Part shown: positions 5,637 through 5,695 of the stretch, piece by piece | How positions within the stretch are numbered: position 1 is the first letter of the stretch | Layout: each line of letters opens with the position of its first letter | DNA from: Myxococcales bacterium | Lineage (GTDB): Bacteria; Myxococcota_A; UBA9160; JALSIO01 | Reading direction: 5' to 3' | NCBI GenBank assembly: GCA_026989995.1 | Contig: JALSIO010000083.1 | Span: 1-5,695, forward strand | Length of the DNA stretch: 5,695 bases | The notes under the pieces: generated by a model | The model's input: only the letters and a program-made list of their open reading frames with translations | Databases searched by the model: none | Told to the model about the DNA's origin: nothing | Program-made: the position numbers and the translations under genes

Positions 5637-5695
5637 CGCCCCGCTTTCGCCATCTGGGGCACGGTGTCTCGCGTCTCGGCACCTTTCGATCAGGT

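Noticed and set aside
3818..5662. Long minus-strand open frame of 614 codons across the crotonase and zinc-ribbon genes.
   Set aside because: It is antisense to two well-supported genes, has no SD-backed start, and has low-complexity His/Leu/Gly/Pro-rich composition typical of a shadow frame.
5664..5695. GTG-initiated frame running off the right edge (first residues MSRVSAPFDQ).
   Set aside because: It has only about ten codons, no convincing SD, and lies within a possible hairpin directly after a terminator. It cannot be supported as a gene from this window.
1..5695. Search for mobile elements, toxin-antitoxin pairs, defence genes, CRISPR repeats or retroelement-like RNA.
   Set aside because: No transposase, integrase, nuclease or reverse-transcriptase motifs, no spaced direct repeats and no terminal inverted repeats were seen. 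The window reads as ordinary metabolic and housekeeping gene content.

Overview
This is a very GC-rich window (by eye about 70% or more) with G/C-dominated third codon positions, strong Shine-Dalgarno (SD) sequences and alternative GTG/TTG starts. The gene content suggests a high-GC bacterium of the deltaproteobacterial/Binatota/Myxococcota kind, or less likely an actinobacterium: a receiver-domain signalling protein, an exported DUF3604 protein, an F420-type luciferase-like oxidoreductase, a crotonase and a zinc-ribbon coiled-coil protein. Composition and neighbour types alone cannot fix the taxon. I see no IS element, phage gene, CRISPR array, tRNA or rRNA.

Layout. (1) Bases 1-119, + strand: the C-terminal end of a response-regulator receiver domain, cut by the window edge. 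(2) Bases 138-2631, - strand: a two-gene unit. The upstream gene encodes a 746-residue N-terminally anchored or secreted DUF3604 protein of the PHP-like metallo-hydrolase fold. Its stop lies 19 nt before a 77-residue uncharacterised protein that has its own strong SD. This unit converges on the receiver gene with only 18 nt between stops. (3) Bases 2632-2844: a divergent intergenic region with a plausible -10 element facing each way. (4) Bases 2845-4723, + strand: a two-gene operon with a 13 nt gap, encoding a luciferase-like F420-dependent oxidoreductase resembling the Rv3520c family and an enoyl-CoA hydratase/isomerase-family protein that lacks one of the two classical catalytic glutamates. 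(5) Bases 4724-4879: an intergenic stretch with two GC hairpins and a candidate promoter. (6) Bases 4880-5596, + strand: a TTG-initiated C4-type zinc-ribbon coiled-coil protein (DUF164 type), followed by a hairpin and T-run that look like an intrinsic terminator. Bases 5637-5695 hold no gene I can support.

How the genes might work together. The oxidoreductase and crotonase are most simply read as two steps of an acyl-CoA or lipid/sterol-type catabolic route. This is inference from family and operon structure; the substrate is unknown. The DUF3604 protein and its small partner are probably co-translated, but their roles are unknown. The zinc-ribbon gene appears to be a separate transcription unit.

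I do not see convincing evidence of a new multi-gene system. The points most worth a second look are the small protein coupled to DUF3604, the cysteine-rich exported DUF3604 protein, the altered crotonase active site, and the ambiguous GTG/CTG start of the oxidoreductase.
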